Positions 1 to 9,062 are shown, counted from the first letter of the stretch. The stretch: 64,000 bases of DNA from an uncultured Mesorhizobium sp. (GCA_937958475.1 CALFXR010000221.1:1-64000); one strand, 5' to 3'. Program-made: numbers and translations. The notes: generated from the sequence alone by a model not told the origin.

Positions 1-369
1 ATGCGCACCTGCCGCTCGGTCGAGGAGCGTCAGGCCAACCTGTCGCGCAAGCTGACGCGGGCGACGCAGTTGCTGCGCAGCTGGGTCGACGTCGAGGTGG
101 AAAAGCAGAACCGCGACCTGCTGGCATCGATGAACAACCGCGCCCGGCTGCAATTGCGCCTGCAGCAGACGGTCGAGGGCCTGTCGGTGGCGGCCGTTTC
201 CTACTACGTCGTCGGCCTGATCGGCTATCTCGCCAAGGGCGTCACCATCGTCGGCGTCGTCGTCAAGCCGGAGCTGGTGACCGCGCTCTCCGTTCCGCTG
301 GTGGTGCTGGGCATGTGGCTTCTCGTCCGCCGCATCCGCCGGGCGCACTCGGACGACCCCAGGCACTGA
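1..369 (+). CDS. DUF3422 family protein, C-terminal part (cut by window edge)
   Basis: This is the end of a gene that begins before the window. The ATG at base 1 only happens to be in frame and is not taken as the start. About 122 residues are visible. A charged helical stretch is followed by a segment reading LSVAAVSYYVVGLIGYLAKG and a second hydrophobic stretch near residues 85-108, then an RRIRR basic tail. Such a C-terminal pair of membrane helices after a coiled region is typical of DUF3422, a conserved family of inner-membrane proteins of unknown function common in alpha- and betaproteobacteria. The family call rests on the recognisable LSVAAVSYY segment. No function is inferred. Confidence 0.8.
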   Translation: MRTCRSVEERQANLSRKLTRATQLLRSWVDVEVEKQNRDLLASMNNRARLQLRLQQTVEGLSVAAVSYYVVGLIGYLAKGVTIVGVVVKPELVTALSVPLVVLGMWLLVRRIRRAHSDDPRH

Positions 370-439
370 TGCCGCCCGACAGGCTATTTGCCAAGAACGC
401 CATCGACTGGTAAATGTTCTTGACCAGTAAGGAGGCGCC

Positions 440-1936
440 ATGTCCGGTCTCTTGATGCCGAAGCCCGACGCGGCGACTCTTTCGCGGCGCGCCGAGATCG
501 TCGCCGACATGCGCATCATCGTTCCCGGCGAAGGCGTGGTCGACACGGTCAACGGCATGCGTGCCTTCGAGACCGACGGCCTGACCGCCTACCGCCAGCT
601 GCCGCTGGTCGTCGTCCTGCCAGACACCGTCTCCCAGGTGTCGCGCATCCTGAAGTACTGCAACGAGCGCAACATCCGAGTCGTGCCGCGCGGCTCCGGC
701 ACCTCGCTGTCCGGCGGCGCGCTGCCGCTCGAGGATGCCGTGCTCCTGGTCATGAGCCGCTTCAACCGCATCCTCGACATCGACTACCCCAACCGCGTCG
801 TCGTCGCCCAGCCCGGCGTCACCAATCTCGGCATCACGCACGCGGTCGAGCAGGAGGGATTCTACTACGCGCCCGACCCCTCCTCGCAGATCGCCTGCTC
901 GATCGGCGGCAACGTCGCCGAGAATTCAGGCGGCGTGCATTGCCTGAAGTACGGGCTCACGGCCAACAATGTGCTCGGCATCGAGATGGTGCTGATCGAC
1001 GGCGCGGTGGTGAGGCTCGGCGGCAAGCATCTCGACTCGGAAGGCTACGACCTGCTCGGCGTCATGACCGGGTCGGAAGGCCTGCTCGGCGTCGTCACCG
1101 AGGTCACCGTGCGCATCCTGAAGAAGCCCGAGACGGCGCGGGCGCTCCTGATCGGTTTCCCGACCAGCGAGCAGGGCGGCCAGTGCGTCGCCGACATCAT
1201 CGGCGCCGGCATCGTGCCCGGCGGCATGGAGATGATGGACCGGCCGGCGATCAGCGCGGCGGAGGACTTCGTCCACGCCGGCTATCCGCTCGACGTCGAG
1301 GCGCTGCTGATCGTCGAGCTCGACGGGCCGGGTGTCGAGGTCGACCATCTGATCGGCCGCGTCGAGGCCATCGCGCTGAAGAACGGCTCGACCACCTGCC
1401 GGGTGTCAACCTCGGAGCAGGAGCGGCTGACCTTCTGGGCCGGGCGCAAGGCCGCCTTCCCGGCGGTCGGGCGCATCTCGCCCGACTACTACTGCATGGA
1501 CGGCACGATCCCGCGGAAAGAGCTGCCGCGCGTGCTCGCCGGCATGCGCGAACTGTCGGAGCAGTACGGCCTCGGCGTCGCCAACGTCTTCCACGCCGGC
1601 GACGGAAACCTGCATCCGCTGATCCTCTACGATGCCAACATCCCCGGCGAGCTGGACAAGGCGGAGGCCTTCGGCGCCGATATCCTGCGACTCTGCGTCA
1701 AGGTTGGCGGGGTACTCACCGGCGAGCACGGGGTCGGGGTGGAGAAGCGCGACCTGATGGGCGAGATGTTCTCGGAGGCCGACCTCGACCAGCAGATGCG
1801 GGTCAAGTGCGCCTTCGATCCCAACCACCTGCTCAATCCCGGCAAGGTCTTCCCGCAGCTCAGGCGCTGCGCCGAACTGGGGCGGATGCACGTTCGCCGG
1901 GGGAAGCTGGCCTTCCCCGACATTCCGAGGTTTTAA
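440..1936 (+). CDS. glcD: Glycolate oxidase FAD-binding subunit GlcD
   Basis: This 498-residue FAD-linked oxidase is the catalytic subunit of glycolate oxidase, which turns glycolate into glyoxylate and passes electrons to the membrane chain through GlcE and GlcF. The N-terminal FAD-binding half carries RGSGTSLSGGALP (about residues 84-96) and a CSIGGNVAENSGG stretch. The C-terminal half carries NVFHAGDGNLHPL and GEHGVGVEKR, the conserved His-containing motifs of the FAD-oxidase C domain. The length fits the family (about 480-500). The ATG is preceded by AAGGAGG at 429-435. glcE follows after 47 bases and glcF after one further gene, forming a glc operon. D-lactate dehydrogenases share this fold, but the E and F neighbours favour glycolate. 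Confidence 0.93.
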   Translation: MSGLLMPKPDAATLSRRAEIVADMRIIVPGEGVVDTVNGMRAFETDGLTAYRQLPLVVVLPDTVSQVSRILKYCNERNIRVVPRGSGTSLSGGALPLEDAVLLVMSRFNRILDIDYPNRVVVAQPGVTNLGITHAVEQEGFYYAPDPSSQIACSIGGNVAENSGGVHCLKYGLTANNVLGIEMVLIDGAVVRLGGKHLDSEGYDLLGVMTGSEGLLGVVTEVTVRILKKPETARALLIGFPTSEQGGQCVADIIGAGIVPGGMEMMDRPAISAAEDFVHAGYPLDVEALLIVELDGPGVEVDHLIGRVEAIALKNGSTTCRVSTSEQERLTFWAGRKAAFPAVGRISPDYYCMDGTIPRKELPRVLAGMRELSEQYGLGVANVFHAGDGNLHPLILYDANIPGELDKAEAFGADILRLCVKVGGVLTGEHGVGVEKRDLMGEMFSEADLDQQMRVKCAFDPNHLLNPGKVFPQLRRCAELGRMHVRRGKLAFPDIPRF

Positions 1937-1983
1937 CGAAGTTCTTCCTCTCTCCGCTGGGTGGAGGAAAGGTTGCCCGCACA

Positions 1984-3219
1984 ATGACGACATTCGCTCC
2001 AACCACCGCCGCCGAAGTCCTCGAAACCGTCCGCTGGGCGGCTGCGGAAGAGCAGCCGCTGGAAATCGTCGGCCACGGCTCCAAGCGCGGCATCGGCCGG
2101 CCGGCGCAGACCGAACACACGATCGACCTGTCGCGGCTGACCGGCGTGACGCTCTACGAGCCGGAAGAACTGGTTCTCTCGGCCCGCGCCGGCACGTCGC
2201 TTGTCGAGATCGAGGCACTGCTTGCCGAGCGCGGCCAACAGCTCGCCTTCGAGCCGATGGACTACGGACAGCTGTTCGGCACGGAAGCGGGCCGCGGAAC
2301 GATCGGCGGCGCGCTGGCGACGAACCTCTCGGGTCCCCGACGCCTCAAAGCCGGCGCCGCGCGCGACCATATCCTCGGCATTTCCGCCGTCGCCGGCCGT
2401 GGCGAGGCGTTCAAGGCCGGCGGCCGCGTCGTCAAGAATGTCACCGGCTACGACCTGTCCAAGGCAATGGCGGGCTCCTGGGGCACGCTCGCGGTCGTCA
2501 CCGACGTCACGTTCAAGGTGCTGCCTGCGGCAGAGACGGAGACGACGGTCGCAATACGCGGTTTGCTCGACGAAGACGCCATCGCGGCGATGGCGGTGGC
2601 GATGGGATCGAGCGCCGAAGTGTCGAGCGCGGCACACCTGCCGGAAGAGGTCGCGGCGCGCGTCGCCGGCGCCGCGCTGGGCGGGAGTCCTGCGACACTG
2701 CTGCGCGTCGAGGGCTTCGGACCGTCGGTGGCATACCGCATCGATACGCTGCACGGGCTTCTGAAGAACGCCGGTGCGATCGAGATGATCGAAGGCGAAG
2801 CGTCGCGCGCGATCTGGCGCGACATTCGCGATTGCGCGCCCTTCGCCGACGGGACGATGCGCCCGGTCTGGCGGGTGTCGATGACGCCCGGGACCGCGGC
2901 GTCTTTCATTCTCGCGCTGCGCATGGAGGCGGGCGCCGACGCCTTCTACGACTGGCAGGGCGGTCTGGTGTGGTTGCGCATGGAAGCGGACCCGGAAGCC
3001 GAGACCGTGCGCCGGTTGCTGAAACGCTTCGGCGGCGGGCATGCGACGCTGGTGCGCGCCGAGCCGCAGTGGCGCGCCGCACTGCCCGTCTTCGAGCCCC
3101 AGCCCCCTGCCCTGTCGGCGTTGTCGGCGCGCGTGAAGGAGCAGTTCGACCCGATGGGAATCCTCAATCCCGGGCGGATGGTTGCCGCCGCGTCATCTGA
3201 TAGACTTGTCGCGTCCTGA
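1984..3219 (+). CDS. glcE: Glycolate oxidase subunit GlcE
   Basis: The product has 411 residues and is the second FAD-binding-type subunit of the glycolate oxidase complex. It resembles a shortened GlcD: an N-terminal FAD-binding half with GHGSKRGIGRP, GGALATNLSGPRRLKAG and NVTGYDLSKAMAGSWG motifs, and a C-terminal end with FDPMGILNPGRM. The open frame extends far upstream inside glcD, but that part is a shadow. The ATG at 1984 (MTTFAPTTAAEVLETV) is where homology begins. A GGAGGAAAGG stretch lies upstream at a rather long distance. It sits between glcD and glcF in the same direction, as expected for glcDEF. Confidence 0.92.
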   Translation: MTTFAPTTAAEVLETVRWAAAEEQPLEIVGHGSKRGIGRPAQTEHTIDLSRLTGVTLYEPEELVLSARAGTSLVEIEALLAERGQQLAFEPMDYGQLFGTEAGRGTIGGALATNLSGPRRLKAGAARDHILGISAVAGRGEAFKAGGRVVKNVTGYDLSKAMAGSWGTLAVVTDVTFKVLPAAETETTVAIRGLLDEDAIAAMAVAMGSSAEVSSAAHLPEEVAARVAGAALGGSPATLLRVEGFGPSVAYRIDTLHGLLKNAGAIEMIEGEASRAIWRDIRDCAPFADGTMRPVWRVSMTPGTAASFILALRMEAGADAFYDWQGGLVWLRMEADPEAETVRRLLKRFGGGHATLVRAEPQWRAALPVFEPQPPALSALSARVKEQFDPMGILNPGRMVAAASSDRLVAS

Positions 3220-3236
3220 ACGAGGGAGACACCGAC

Positions 3237-3623
3237 ATGAGTACGACCGACCCGCAGATGCCTACACCGCGCCAGACCGACCGCTGGCTCGAGCCCGGAC
3301 CGACGAACGCCCAGGTCATCTACATCCTCTATCTCGTCAGCTTCGTCGTCGGCATCACGGCGATCGCCGGCGTCGTCATCGCCTATATCAACCGCGGCAA
3401 GGCCGGCGGCTGGGTGGAAAGCCACTACACCTACCTCATCCGCACCTTCTGGATCGGGCTTCTCTACGGCTTCATCTCCGTCCTGCTGGTGTTCGTGCTC
3501 GTCGGCATCCTGCTCGCCTTCGCCACGGCGGTCTGGTTCATCGCCCGCTGCGTCATCGGCCTGCAGGCGGTCGGCCGCGGCGAACCGATCAAGAACCCCG
3601 AAAGCTGGATGCTCGGCAACTGA
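3237..3623 (+). CDS. Small membrane protein inside the glc operon (DUF4870-like)
   Basis: This 128-residue protein has a hydrophilic N-terminus (about 25 residues), then three hydrophobic segments near residues 27-52, 67-92 and 92-112, and ends in a soluble tail with GEPIKNPESWMLGN. This layout fits the DUF4870-like family of small inner-membrane proteins of unknown function. The start has a GAGGGA ribosome site at 3222-3227. The gene lies 17 bases after glcE and 28 bases before glcF, so it is almost certainly co-transcribed with them. A role in holding or supporting the oxidase at the membrane is conceivable, but this is inference only. Confidence 0.75.
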   Translation: MSTTDPQMPTPRQTDRWLEPGPTNAQVIYILYLVSFVVGITAIAGVVIAYINRGKAGGWVESHYTYLIRTFWIGLLYGFISVLLVFVLVGILLAFATAVWFIARCVIGLQAVGRGEPIKNPESWMLGN

Positions 3624-3651
3624 CCGGCAATCCGTCCGCAAAGGACCACTC

Positions 3652-4980
3652 GTGCAGACTTCTTTCTCCCTCGCCCAGCTCGCCGATCCGCATGTCGAGG
3701 AGGCCGAGAAGATCCTGCGCAAATGCGTGCATTGCGGCTTCTGCACGGCGACCTGCCCGACCTATGTGACGCTCGGCAACGAACTCGACAGCCCGCGTGG
3801 GCGCATCTACCTGATCAAGGACATGCTGGAGAACGGGCGGCCGGCCGACGCCGAGATCGTCACCCACATCGACCGCTGCCTCTCCTGCCTCGCCTGCATG
3901 ACCACCTGCCCGTCGGGCGTCCACTACATGCATCTGGTCGACCACGCCCGCGCCCATATCGAAAAGACCTACAGGCGGCCGCTGATGAACCGGCTGACGA
4001 GAAGCGTCTTGGCCGCCGTCCTGCCCCATCCGGCCCGCTTCCGCGCGGCGCTGACGCTCGCCCGCATCGGTCGGCCCTTCGCCGGCCTTTTCGACGCGGT
4101 CGCGCCGCTGAAGCCGTTCGCGGCCATGCTGCGCCTGGCGCCGGCCCGCGTGCCGCCGCCGTCTGCGGCGGCGAAGCCCTCGACCCATACCGCGGCCGCG
4201 GTCCGGCGCGGACGCGTCGCCATCTTGACCGGCTGCGCCCAGCCGGTGCTGGAGCCGGGCATCAACGAGGCGGCGATCCGCCTCCTGACCCGGTTCGGCG
4301 TCGAGGTCGTGGTACCGAAGGGCGAAGGCTGTTGCGGCGCGCTGGTGCACCACATGGGGCGCGAGGACGACGCTCTCGCCGCGGCGCGTCGTAACGTCGA
4401 CGCCTGGACGCGCGAGATCGAGGCAGGCGGGCTCGACGCCATCGTCATCACGGCGTCTGGCTGCGGCACGACGATCAAGGACTACGGCTTCATGCTGCGC
4501 CTCGACCCGGCCTATGCGGCCAAGGCCGCGCGCGTCTCGGCGCTGGCCAGGGACGTCACCGAATATCTCGCCACGCTCGACCTGCCGGCGCCGGCGAACG
4601 CGCCCGGCATCGCCGTCGCCTACCACTCGGCCTGCTCCATGCAGCACGGGCAGAAGATCACCCGCCTGCCCAAGGACCTGCTAGCCAAGGCCGGCTTCGT
4701 CGTGCGTGAGCCGCGCGAAGGACACCTGTGCTGCGGCTCGGCCGGAACCTACAACATCATGCAGCCGGAGATTTCGGCAAAGCTGCGCGACCGGAAGGTC
4801 AAGAACATCGCGGCCACCGGCGCCGCGGTGGTCGCCACCGGCAATATCGGCTGCATGACGCAGATCGCAGACCGCGCCGGCATGCCGATCGTGCATACGG
4901 TCGCCCTGCTCGACTGGGCCTATGGGGGGCCGAAGCCGAAGAAGATCGCGGACGGCGGTTTTGAGGTTGCGACGGAGTAG
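3652..4980 (+). CDS. glcF: Glycolate oxidase iron-sulfur subunit GlcF
   Basis: This 442-residue protein uses a GTG start. It carries two four-cysteine iron-sulfur motifs near the N-terminus: CVHCGFCTATCP (about residues 25-36) and CLSCLACMTTCP (about 79-90). Two CCG-type domains follow, seen as GEGCCGALVHHMG and HLCCGSAGTYNIMQ. This is the classic layout of GlcF, which carries electrons from the flavin subunits GlcD and GlcE to the quinone pool. It closes the glc operon. About 60 bases separate it from the copper oxidase pair, which probably forms its own unit. Confidence 0.93.
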   Translation: MQTSFSLAQLADPHVEEAEKILRKCVHCGFCTATCPTYVTLGNELDSPRGRIYLIKDMLENGRPADAEIVTHIDRCLSCLACMTTCPSGVHYMHLVDHARAHIEKTYRRPLMNRLTRSVLAAVLPHPARFRAALTLARIGRPFAGLFDAVAPLKPFAAMLRLAPARVPPPSAAAKPSTHTAAAVRRGRVAILTGCAQPVLEPGINEAAIRLLTRFGVEVVVPKGEGCCGALVHHMGREDDALAAARRNVDAWTREIEAGGLDAIVITASGCGTTIKDYGFMLRLDPAYAAKAARVSALARDVTEYLATLDLPAPANAPGIAVAYHSACSMQHGQKITRLPKDLLAKAGFVVREPREGHLCCGSAGTYNIMQPEISAKLRDRKVKNIAATGAAVVATGNIGCMTQIADRAGMPIVHTVALLDWAYGGPKPKKIADGGFEVATE

Positions 4981-5040
4981 CGCGCGCCGCGCCATTGGAA
5001 TGCCGCGATCGCGCGCCTAGATTCACAGCGGTCACCCGGA

Positions 5041-5478
5041 ATGGATGCCATGGCAGAGGCTTGCCAAGTTCCGTCGAAACGCGTGCTCGCTGTGGCGAGG
5101 ATCACGCTGGCCGCATTGTCGTTGCTCGCAATGATCCTGATGCCGGTCTTTCATGCAGTGCCGGAGATTTCGCCGCCGGGCGCGCCGACGGCCGCGATGA
5201 TCTTATCCGGCGGAGCAGTTGGAGTGGTGGCGACCGGCGCCCACCACCATGCCGGTCATTCGCTGCCCGCCGATTCCGCAACGCCGGACGGCGCGGCAAA
5301 GCCGATTAACTCCAACTGCTTCGACATGGCCGGCTGTCCCCTCCATGCACAACTCGCCGGCGGGATGGTCGACATGGGCGGCAGCGTGCTCACCCACGCT
5401 GTCGGCGACGTCGAATCGCCAGACTTCCGCGCCGTCTCCCGTAGCGCCGACAGTCCGCCTCCCCGATTCCACGCGTGA
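5041..5478 (+). CDS. Small His-rich exported or membrane protein before a multicopper oxidase
   Basis: I do not recognise this 145-residue protein. A hydrophobic segment near residues 15-38 (VARITLAALSLLAMILMPVF) could be a signal anchor. The rest is soluble-looking and contains HHHAGH (about 68-73) and CFDMAGCPLH (about 93-102), so two cysteines five apart sit near several histidines. Such residues could bind copper, and the multicopper oxidase gene starts 57 bases downstream. Small proteins of this kind often precede copA/cueO-like genes. The start could also be the ATG at 5050. The metal-binding role is inference from context. Confidence 0.6.
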   Translation: MDAMAEACQVPSKRVLAVARITLAALSLLAMILMPVFHAVPEISPPGAPTAAMILSGGAVGVVATGAHHHAGHSLPADSATPDGAAKPINSNCFDMAGCPLHAQLAGGMVDMGGSVLTHAVGDVESPDFRAVSRSADSPPPRFHA

Positions 5479-5535
5479 ACCCGCGGGCCCGGCCCACAGT
5501 TTCAAATTCACGCAACGGATTCAACGAGAAGAACT

Positions 5536-6993
5536 ATGACACCTCTTTCCAGACGGCGCCTCATGCAAGGCGCCGCGGCCTTTACTGCCGGCATGTTCGT
5601 GCCGCGCACCGGCTTCGCCCAGACCTCGGCTCTAAAAACCCTCCGGGCCACGACACGTACGATCGACGTCGCCGGCAAGGCGGCCACGGTGTTCGGCCTG
5701 CTCGACGAGCAGGGGCACCACGGACTTGTCTTCGATGCCGGAGATCGCTTCGCCGTCCGCCTCGAGAACCGTTCGGGCGAACCGACCCTCGTCCACTGGC
5801 ATGGACTGACCCCACCGTGGCGGCAGGACGGCACGCCGGGCACTTCGGCGCCGCTGCTGCCCGGCGGAGCCGACGCCGACTACGACTTCGTCCTCTCGCG
5901 ACCGGGCACCAACTGGATGCACGCTCACACGCTGCAGGAGCAGAGGCTCATGGCGGCACCGCTCATCATCCGCGACCCGGCCGAGCGGCATCTCGACGAG
6001 CAGGAGGTCGTCGTGCTGCTGCACGATTTCTCCTTCAGATCGCCCGAGGAACTGCTGGCCGACCTGCAGAAGGGCAGCACGGCGGGCCATGGCATGATGG
6101 GCCAGGGCGCCATGATGCCCGGCGCGATGATGGGTGGAGGCATGATGCACGGAGGCGGTTCGCGTTCGATGCCGATGGGCATGGGCGAAATGGATGTCAA
6201 CGACATCGAATACGACGCCTACCTCGCCAACGACCGGGCGCTGGACGATCCCGAGGTGATCAATGTCGAACGCGGCGGAAAGGTCCGGTTGCGCCTCATC
6301 AACGGTTCGACGGCGACGGCCTACACGCTCGACCTCGGCTCGCTCGACGGCGAACTCATCGCCGTCGACGGGATGCCGGTGCGCCCGCAGGCCGGCCGCC
6401 GCTTCCCCTTCGCCATGGGGCAGCGCCTCGACGTCCGGCTGAGCCTACCCGGCGAAGCAGGGGCGTGGCCGATCCTGGCACTGCGCGAAGGCGCGCCGCA
6501 GCGGACGGGTTTCGTGCTCGCGACCGCCGATGCCACGGTGAACCGAATCCCCATCCTCGGCGAAGAGCCGGGGCCGCTCGTCGGCAGCGACCTCGACGCA
6601 TCGCTCGCCGCCGCACAGCCGCTTGCGGACCGGCCCGTCGACCGGCGCGTCGAAGTGCTGCTGACCGGCGGCATGCACAGCTACCGCTGGGCGATGGAAG
6701 GCATGCCGGACTCGCAACGCGTGGCGACGGGCGAACGGGTCGAGGTGGTCATGCGCAACATGAGCATGATGGCCCACCCGATGCACCTGCACGGCCACCA
6801 TTTCCAGGTCGTGGGCATCGACGGGAGGCGTTTCCCGGGTCCCGTACGCGATACCGTGGCGGTGGCGCCGATGCGCGAGGTCGTCATCGCATTTGACGCC
6901 GACAATCCCGGAATCTGGTCCTTCCACTGCCATCATCTCTACCACATGGCGGCCGGCATGATGGGGCATATCGAGTACGACCAGTACACCTGA
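5536..6993 (+). CDS. Multicopper oxidase, CueO/CopA-like, Tat-exported
   Basis: This 485-residue multicopper oxidase probably detoxifies periplasmic Cu(I). Residues 1-29 form a twin-arginine signal (SRRRLMQG followed by a hydrophobic run and GFAQ). Copper ligands are visible in the expected order: HWHG at 88-91, HAHT near 129-132, HPMHLHGHHF near 415, and HCHHLYHMAAGM at 464-475, giving the trinuclear cluster and a type 1 site with Cys465, His470 and axial Met475. A Met-rich loop (about 185-219: MMGQGAMMPGAMMGGGMM and more) matches the Cu(I)-binding inserts of CueO and CopA. The gene follows the small His-rich gene. It ends facing folD. Confidence 0.9.
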   Translation: MTPLSRRRLMQGAAAFTAGMFVPRTGFAQTSALKTLRATTRTIDVAGKAATVFGLLDEQGHHGLVFDAGDRFAVRLENRSGEPTLVHWHGLTPPWRQDGTPGTSAPLLPGGADADYDFVLSRPGTNWMHAHTLQEQRLMAAPLIIRDPAERHLDEQEVVVLLHDFSFRSPEELLADLQKGSTAGHGMMGQGAMMPGAMMGGGMMHGGGSRSMPMGMGEMDVNDIEYDAYLANDRALDDPEVINVERGGKVRLRLINGSTATAYTLDLGSLDGELIAVDGMPVRPQAGRRFPFAMGQRLDVRLSLPGEAGAWPILALREGAPQRTGFVLATADATVNRIPILGEEPGPLVGSDLDASLAAAQPLADRPVDRRVEVLLTGGMHSYRWAMEGMPDSQRVATGERVEVVMRNMSMMAHPMHLHGHHFQVVGIDGRRFPGPVRDTVAVAPMREVVIAFDADNPGIWSFHCHHLYHMAAGMMGHIEYDQYT

Positions 6994-7001
6994 GCCCGAG
7001 C

Positions 7002-7032
7002 GCCGGGCGGCGGCGTCCGCTGCCGCCCCGGC
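7002..7032. terminator. Possible bidirectional hairpin between the copper oxidase gene and folD
   Basis: An imperfect GC stem (GCCGGGCGGC against GCCGCCCCGGC, one bulged base) lies between the convergent multicopper oxidase and folD genes. There is no clear T-tract on either side, so the call is tentative. Confidence 0.35.
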
Positions 7033-7044
7033 AGCCGGCGCGTC

Positions 7045-7965
7045 CTACTCCGCTGCCAGCCTGTCGTCGCTGGCATAGGTGGCGCGGTAGAGCGCGCGCT
7101 GGCGGTTCAGCGCCACCATCGTGTTGCGCAGCAGGATCGCCACGGTCACCGGCCCGACGCCGCCCGGCACGGGCGTGATCCACGAGGCTACCTCCTTGAC
7201 GCTCTCGGTGTCGACATCGCCGACGATGCGGCTCGATCCGTCGGGCAGCGTCTCGGCGTTGATGCCGATGTCGATGACGGCGGCACCCGGCTTCACCATG
7301 TCGGCCTTGATCAGCCGCGGCTTGCCGACGGCAACGAACAGTGCATCCGCGCGCCTGGCATGCGCCGCCACCGAGCGCGTCATGTGGTGGCAGACCGTCA
7401 CGGTGGCGCCCTCGCTCATCAGGAGAAAGGCGATCGGCTTGCCGACGATCTCTGAGTGGCCGACCACCACCACCTCGAGGCCCTTCAACTCGAGCCCGGT
7501 CGCCTTGAGCAGCTCGACCGAAGCCGCGGCCGTACAGGGCGCGAGGTCGAGCTGGTTGTAGACGATGTTGCCGATCGAAGCCGGATGCATGCCCTCGACG
7601 TCCTTGAGCGGGTGGATCGCCGCCTGGATCGCCTTGATCGGGATGTGCGCCGGCACCGGGCGCTGGATGATGATGCCTGTGACGCGCGGATCGGCGTTCA
7701 TGCCGTGGATCGCCGCCTCGAGTTCTTCCGCCGTCAGCTCGGCCGGATAGCGGCGCTCCTCGAAGCCGATGCCGGCCTGTTCCGCCTTGGCACGCTGGTT
7801 CCGCACGTAGACGTCGACGGCGGCGACGTCGCCGACCGTGATCGACACGAGCTTCGGCGCAAAGCCCTCGGCCGCGGCCCGCTCGGCGGCGATCTTCACA
7901 TCAGCGATGATGCGCGCAGCGACGGGGCCACCCTTCAGGTAGCGTGTGTCTTCGGGAAGGACCAT
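7045..7965 (-). CDS. folD: Methylenetetrahydrofolate dehydrogenase / cyclohydrolase FolD
   Basis: This 306-residue bifunctional cytosolic enzyme interconverts 5,10-methylene-, methenyl- and 10-formyl-tetrahydrofolate, supplying one-carbon units. The N-terminal catalytic domain shows DVYVRNQRAKAEQAGIGFE, with the YVRNQxKA-type motif that holds the catalytic Tyr and Lys region. The NADP-binding domain shows VVVVGHSEIVGKPIAFLL and ends with TPVPGGVGPVTVAILLRNT, a highly conserved FolD signature. The length fits the family (280-310). The ATG at 7965 begins MVLPEDTRYLKGG. It lies 117 bases downstream of the L,D-transpeptidase gene on the same strand, with a terminator between them. Confidence 0.93.
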   Translation of the reverse strand: MVLPEDTRYLKGGPVAARIIADVKIAAERAAAEGFAPKLVSITVGDVAAVDVYVRNQRAKAEQAGIGFEERRYPAELTAEELEAAIHGMNADPRVTGIIIQRPVPAHIPIKAIQAAIHPLKDVEGMHPASIGNIVYNQLDLAPCTAAASVELLKATGLELKGLEVVVVGHSEIVGKPIAFLLMSEGATVTVCHHMTRSVAAHARRADALFVAVGKPRLIKADMVKPGAAVIDIGINAETLPDGSSRIVGDVDTESVKEVASWITPVPGGVGPVTVAILLRNTMVALNRQRALYRATYASDDRLAAE

Positions 7966-8012
7966 GAATGCCGGCTCCGCTCGTTGATGACGCGCCTCTC
8001 TAGCAAGATCGC

Positions 8013-8051
8013 AAACAGAAGGGGCAGCGCGATTGCGAACCGCGCTGCCCC
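8013..8051 (-). terminator. Rho-independent terminator after the L,D-transpeptidase gene
   Basis: GGGGCAGCGCG (8021-8031) pairs perfectly with CGCGCTGCCCC (8041-8051), with a 9-base loop. Read on the minus strand, the stem is followed by a T-rich tract (TTCTGTTTGC), as expected for termination just after the transpeptidase stop. Confidence 0.75.
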
Positions 8052-8082
8052 CGTCGCGACGTCTGTCGCCGATGTTCGCCGA

Positions 8083-8838
8083 TCAGAGAACCATGACCCG
8101 GGTGCCGACCTTCACGCGTTCGAAAAGATCGACGACATCCTCGTTGCGCATGCGGATACAGCCCGACGAGGCGTTGGTGCCGATCGTCCATGGCGCATTG
8201 GTACCGTGGATGCGGTAGAGCGTATCGCCGAGATAGAGGGCGCGGGCGCCGAGGGGGTTTTCCGGTCCGCCGGGCATGTGAGCCGGAAGGATGCGGCCTT
8301 TCTGCCGCTCGCGCACGATCATCTCCGCCGGCGGGCGCCAGTCGGGCCATACCGCCTTGCGCGAGATGTTGTGGGTTCCGGTCCAGCCGAAGCCTTCCTT
8401 GCCGACGCCGACGCCGTAGCGGCGCGCCTGCCCGCCCGCTTCGATGAGATAGAGGAACTTGTTGCGGCTATCGATGACGATGCTGCCGGGCTTGCCGGGA
8501 CCGTCGTAGGCGACGCGCTGCGGCAGATACTTCGGGTCCATCCTCCGCTGCATCTCGGCGCGCGTGTACATCGGCGCGACGGCGGCGGTCTGCATCCGGT
8601 CCGGGGCCGGCTCGCGCACGCGGCGCTGCTCGGGAAAGGGTGATCGCTGCGCCTGCGCCTGCGCCTGTCGGCGCACCAGCACGCCCGGCTTGCGGCCGAG
8701 CTGCATGACCCACGGGGCGGCGAGATCCGGCGAGACGACGACGGGGGGCCGGGCGGAATAGCGGTCGTTGGCGGTAACGGGCACGGTGGCGGCGAAAACG
8801 GCGGCAGCCACGCCCGCAAGGAGGGCGAGTTTCTTCAT
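8083..8838 (-). CDS. L,D-transpeptidase (YkuD domain), exported
   Basis: This 251-residue periplasmic enzyme probably forms 3-3 peptidoglycan cross-links or attaches proteins to peptidoglycan. The ATG at 8838 gives MKKLALLAGVAAAVFAATVP, a clear signal peptide. The open frame runs 26 codons further up but without signal-like sequence. A low-complexity Gln/Arg linker (about 56-75) precedes the YkuD domain (about 118-250). The catalytic motif is HGTNAPWTIG followed by SSGCIRM, giving His211 and Cys227 as catalytic residues. It is single-gene, divergent from tag, and ends in a good terminator. Rhizobiales carry many such paralogues, so a specific role cannot be assigned. Confidence 0.88.
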   Translation of the reverse strand: MKKLALLAGVAAAVFAATVPVTANDRYSARPPVVVSPDLAAPWVMQLGRKPGVLVRRQAQAQAQRSPFPEQRRVREPAPDRMQTAAVAPMYTRAEMQRRMDPKYLPQRVAYDGPGKPGSIVIDSRNKFLYLIEAGGQARRYGVGVGKEGFGWTGTHNISRKAVWPDWRPPAEMIVRERQKGRILPAHMPGGPENPLGARALYLGDTLYRIHGTNAPWTIGTNASSGCIRMRNEDVVDLFERVKVGTRVMVL

Positions 8839-9062
8839 CGGACGTACTCTCAACACTCGATCGTCACGGGACGAGGCGGTAGCGACCGGGGTCTTCCCAA
8901 GCCTCGATGACCGCATGTTGGGCCGTATCCGGCAACCGAATGGTGAATCGGAATGCCTAAAGAACCGGCCGTCGCGTAAACCTTTTGGTGTGGTTACTGG
9001 CCGGTTCAGGAATCTGGTAAAGGCACGGTGAACACGATCGAAATCGCGTTAAGGATCGTAGA

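Noticed and set aside
940..1983. Upstream extension of the glcE frame inside glcD
   Set aside because: The extra 348 residues are Arg-rich shadow of glcD. Homology to GlcE begins at the ATG at 1984.
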